A stretch of DNA of 7,812 nt from Bacillota bacterium (GTDB lineage Bacteria > Bacillota > Clostridia > Clostridiales > Clostridiaceae). The stretch covers positions 1 to 7,812 of the forward strand of contig JAUZPH010000165.1 in assembly GCA_030706065.1 (NCBI GenBank), written 5' to 3'. Made by a program: the position numbers and the translations under genes. The notes beneath the pieces were generated by a model that made no database searches, was not told the origin of the DNA, and worked only from the letters and a program-made list of their open reading frames with translations. Below are positions 5,987-7,812 of the stretch, piece by piece (within the stretch, counting starts at the first letter, position 1; the number at the start of each line of letters is the position of its first letter).

Positions 5987-7630
5987 CTAGTACCTTGTAT
6001 TATAAGCTTCGGATGCCTTGGATAAATCAAAGATGTCAATCACTCCATCATTGTTTAAATCCATCTTCCCATCCCAATTTGATGAACTGTCCTTATTACT
6101 GTCAAAATTTCTGGATATATCAACAAGATCATAAATATCCACTATGTTATCCAAATTTATATCTGCAAAGCCCGTTACATTGAAGTTCAAAGAAACTTTG
6201 TCGTCGTAAAGATTACTGGACAATTTGTCCTTCAAATATACCGTCAAGGTATAGCTTCCTTTGTTGTCCGGTGTGTAGGAATAGGTTGAAGTGGCGCTGT
6301 AGTCTTGAAGTGCGATAGTCTGTCCGTCCTTTTGCAGTTCATATTTGTACAGATAGTCCGGGCCGGATCCGCCTTGTCCTTGAATAGTAGCAGTTACCTC
6401 CTCACCGGTAAGTACATTACTCTTATTCAGAGCAGAAGCTGCTATGCCTGCCATCCTATTTTCCACTGTGGCGCCATCATAATAAAAAGCTAAAATATCC
6501 ACATAGGTTTGTCCAGCTTGTGCCCGGTTTACTGCTCCTATCTGGCTCATTCCCAGGCCGTGCCCATTACCATGGCCGTTAAAGGCATATGTACCTGCCT
6601 CTTCATTATATGTAACTGTATACATGGCACTCTTAAGGCCGAAGAAGGTTCTGGCACTGTTTTTCGACAGGGCCATAGTTTGTACTGTTCCAGTGGAATC
6701 CAGATAGTTGATCTCCAGATTGCTTACCCTTCCGCTGATATAAAAAGCTATTGTACTCGTATTTATACTTACAAAACTATTGCCTGAAGTCAACAATTTA
6801 CTGTTTAATATATCTGTAAGCTGCTGGTTGGTATAAGTTACCAGCCAGTCATAGTTCTTTGAATTTGAATATCTGGTGTAGTCATCAAAATCATCCTTTT
6901 TGGCTTGCAAATAAGAAACCGGGTTTCCCCAGACATTTGCAGCATCCTCGGTATATCCCCCGTTATCGGCAGAAAAAAGGGCATTACTGAGAACATAGCC
7001 GTTATAAAATAGAATTTCTCCTTTGGTTGCTTCCACCGCTTGGGGAACGTTTATAAAGGATTTGTTAAAGCCTTTATAAACCTGGTAGGTTGTCGTGTCA
7101 TCAACGTCAAATTCAGAACCGGCTTTAATTTTGTAAATGCCATAGGTCCTGGAAGCTACCGCCTGAGCCTTCAAGGCTTCCATCGGAAAGGAATCCGACA
7201 TTTCATAGCCTATTACTCCCTTGACGTAATCCTCAATATTTACAGTATTTATTGGATAGATAAACCCGCTTTTTATCTTAAAAAGCATACTTCCATAATA
7301 GTTTCTGCTGATATTTCCGCTTTTCAAGGTTAAGAAGCTGTCACTGCCGGCAGGAATCAGGCTTATGGTGTCATAGACCGTTCCGTCCGCAGAAACCCGG
7401 CCGTTCACAATACCAAGGGAGATGCTTGTCCCATCTTTGACCAAACTGCCGTTTAAAGTATAATCACCGGTCACCGCTGCAGTTAATGCCGAACTGTTTT
7501 TCATAGATTCAAGGCCAACTTTAATAATCTGGTTGTTATAATAAACCGAACTGTATGCATACGCTTTAACCTTAAGCATTGACAGCATCATAAAAAACAC
7601 TAAGGCATATGTGAAATATTTCTTCTTCAA
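5987..7630 (-). CDS. Secreted SpoIID/LytB-domain protein with Y_Y_Y-like domain and C-terminal dockerin-like module
   Basis: The protein is 547 residues from a TTG start at 7630. SpoIID proteins are lytic transglycosylases or amidase enhancers acting on peptidoglycan glycan. Residues 1-25 are a signal peptide (MKKKYF, hydrophobic core, AYA cleavage site). The SpoIID/LytB domain is at about 127-390: NIEDYVKGVIGYEM (131-144), with Glu143 at the catalytic position of the family, then ALKAQAVASRTYGIY, DTTTYQVYKG, FSADNGGYTED and GHGNGHGLGMSQIGA (352-366). Residues about 405-486 look like a Y_Y_Y (triple-tyrosine) beta domain. The C-terminus holds two calcium-loop repeats of dockerin type, D490-D501 and D524-D535. 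TTG is chosen because GGGGGGAAGG lies just upstream and a signal peptide follows directly. The upstream ATGs at 7699 and 7696 overlap the predicted promoter, and ATG 7645 lacks a ribosome site. It is a single-gene unit. Confidence 0.93.
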   Translation of the reverse strand: MKKKYFTYALVFFMMLSMLKVKAYAYSSVYYNNQIIKVGLESMKNSSALTAAVTGDYTLNGSLVKDGTSISLGIVNGRVSADGTVYDTISLIPAGSDSFLTLKSGNISRNYYGSMLFKIKSGFIYPINTVNIEDYVKGVIGYEMSDSFPMEALKAQAVASRTYGIYKIKAGSEFDVDDTTTYQVYKGFNKSFINVPQAVEATKGEILFYNGYVLSNALFSADNGGYTEDAANVWGNPVSYLQAKKDDFDDYTRYSNSKNYDWLVTYTNQQLTDILNSKLLTSGNSFVSINTSTIAFYISGRVSNLEINYLDSTGTVQTMALSKNSARTFFGLKSAMYTVTYNEEAGTYAFNGHGNGHGLGMSQIGAVNRAQAGQTYVDILAFYYDGATVENRMAGIAASALNKSNVLTGEEVTATIQGQGGSGPDYLYKYELQKDGQTIALQDYSATSTYSYTPDNKGSYTLTVYLKDKLSSNLYDDKVSLNFNVTGFADINLDNIVDIYDLVDISRNFDSNKDSSSNWDGKMDLNNDGVIDIFDLSKASEAYNTRY

Positions 7631-7643
7631 TTTCCTTCCCCCC
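7631..7643 (-). promoter_or_regulatory. Ribosome binding site that selects the TTG start, with a G6 run
   Basis: GGGGGGAAGGAAA lies directly before TTG 7630 on the minus strand, with the G6 run at 7638-7643. No comparable site precedes the ATG options at 7645 or 7699. The overlap of the first G with ATG 7645 makes that codon part of the ribosome site instead. Confidence 0.7.
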
Positions 7644-7676
7644 ATTTGTACTATTTTAACAGCCTGTCTAGTACAT

Positions 7677-7705
7677 ATTCTACCTCTTAATACCATCAAA
7701 GTAAA
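7677..7705 (-). promoter_or_regulatory. Predicted promoter of the SpoIID-dockerin gene
   Basis: On the minus strand the -35 is TTTACT (7705-7700), the spacer is 17 bases and the -10 is TAGAAT (7682-7677). A second possibility is an extended -10, TGTTAAAAT (7661-7653), with a poor -35. Both place the transcript start downstream of ATG 7699, in agreement with the TTG start. Confidence 0.45.
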
Positions 7706-7746
7706 TGTCCCAGTGAGTTATACATCAGGAAGTAAATAAATTCATG

Positions 7747-7776
7747 GACAGCAGGTGCCTTTTGTCCTGCCTTGTC
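7747..7776. other. Inverted repeat near the right edge
   Basis: GACAGCAGG (7747-7755) pairs with CCTGC (7766-7770) and TGTC (7773-7776) with a two-base bulge and a 10-base loop. It lies about 40 bases upstream of the SpoIID-type promoter. It may be the end of a neighbouring transcription unit, but neither strand shows a good U-tract. Nothing else could be supported in 7706-7812. Confidence 0.35.
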
Positions 7777-7812
7777 GTTTTGACATCTCTCTTATCAACA
7801 GATTATAAATCC

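Noticed and set aside
7631..7699. Longer N-terminus for the SpoIID-type protein starting at ATG 7699
   Set aside because: It would place 23 non-signal residues before a good signal peptide and overlaps a predicted promoter.
7744..7812. Plus-strand frame of 23 codons with a hydrophobic N-terminus running off the right edge
   Set aside because: The nearest AGGA is too far upstream for a ribosome site, and the frame coincides with an inverted repeat. It cannot be judged without the next bases.

Overview
The window looks like chromosomal DNA from a low-to-moderate GC, Gram-positive, Clostridia-type anaerobe. The signs are purine-rich Shine-Dalgarno sequences, TATAAT-like promoters, intrinsic hairpin/U-tract terminators, a lipobox lipoprotein, an LCP-family protein and a SpoIID-type protein with a C-terminal dockerin-like module. 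All five supported genes lie on the minus strand, so transcription runs right to left. No RNA gene, CRISPR array, IS transposase or phage gene was seen.

Layout in order of transcription. (1) 7630-5987: secreted SpoIID/LytB-domain protein with a Y_Y_Y-like domain and a dockerin-like pair of calcium loops. It has its own promoter, probably a TTG start, and its own terminator. (2) 5704-4289: lipoprotein with a long Ser/Thr/Ala/Pro linker and a transglutaminase-like Cys-His-Asp triad, again with its own promoter and a strong terminator. (3) 4050-3088: LytR-CpsA-Psr (LCP) protein with its own promoter and terminator. (4) 2782-1088: membrane protein with an N-terminal zinc ribbon, a Gly/Asn-rich cytoplasmic linker, one membrane helix and a large external domain. 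(5) 936 to the left edge: an ABC-2 type permease truncated by the window.

The first three genes look like separate transcription units with related jobs at the cell envelope: glycan cleavage, a surface transglutaminase/protease-like fold, and attachment of glycopolymers to peptidoglycan. This shared theme is inferred from families and proximity, not from an operon.

The most unusual DNA is not coding. Two long nested imperfect palindromes flank the zinc-ribbon gene. One (2832-2930) starts almost at the predicted transcription start and would fold the 5' leader into a long hairpin. The other (972-1073) fills the gap between the zinc-ribbon gene and the permease. They do not resemble each other in sequence but share size and architecture. 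They may be dispersed palindromic (MITE-like) elements or structured RNA leaders. The 305-base gap 2783-3087 holds the LCP terminator, the zinc-ribbon promoter and the second palindrome. I did not find a clear new multi-gene system; the SpoIID-dockerin fusion and the two palindromes are the best leads.
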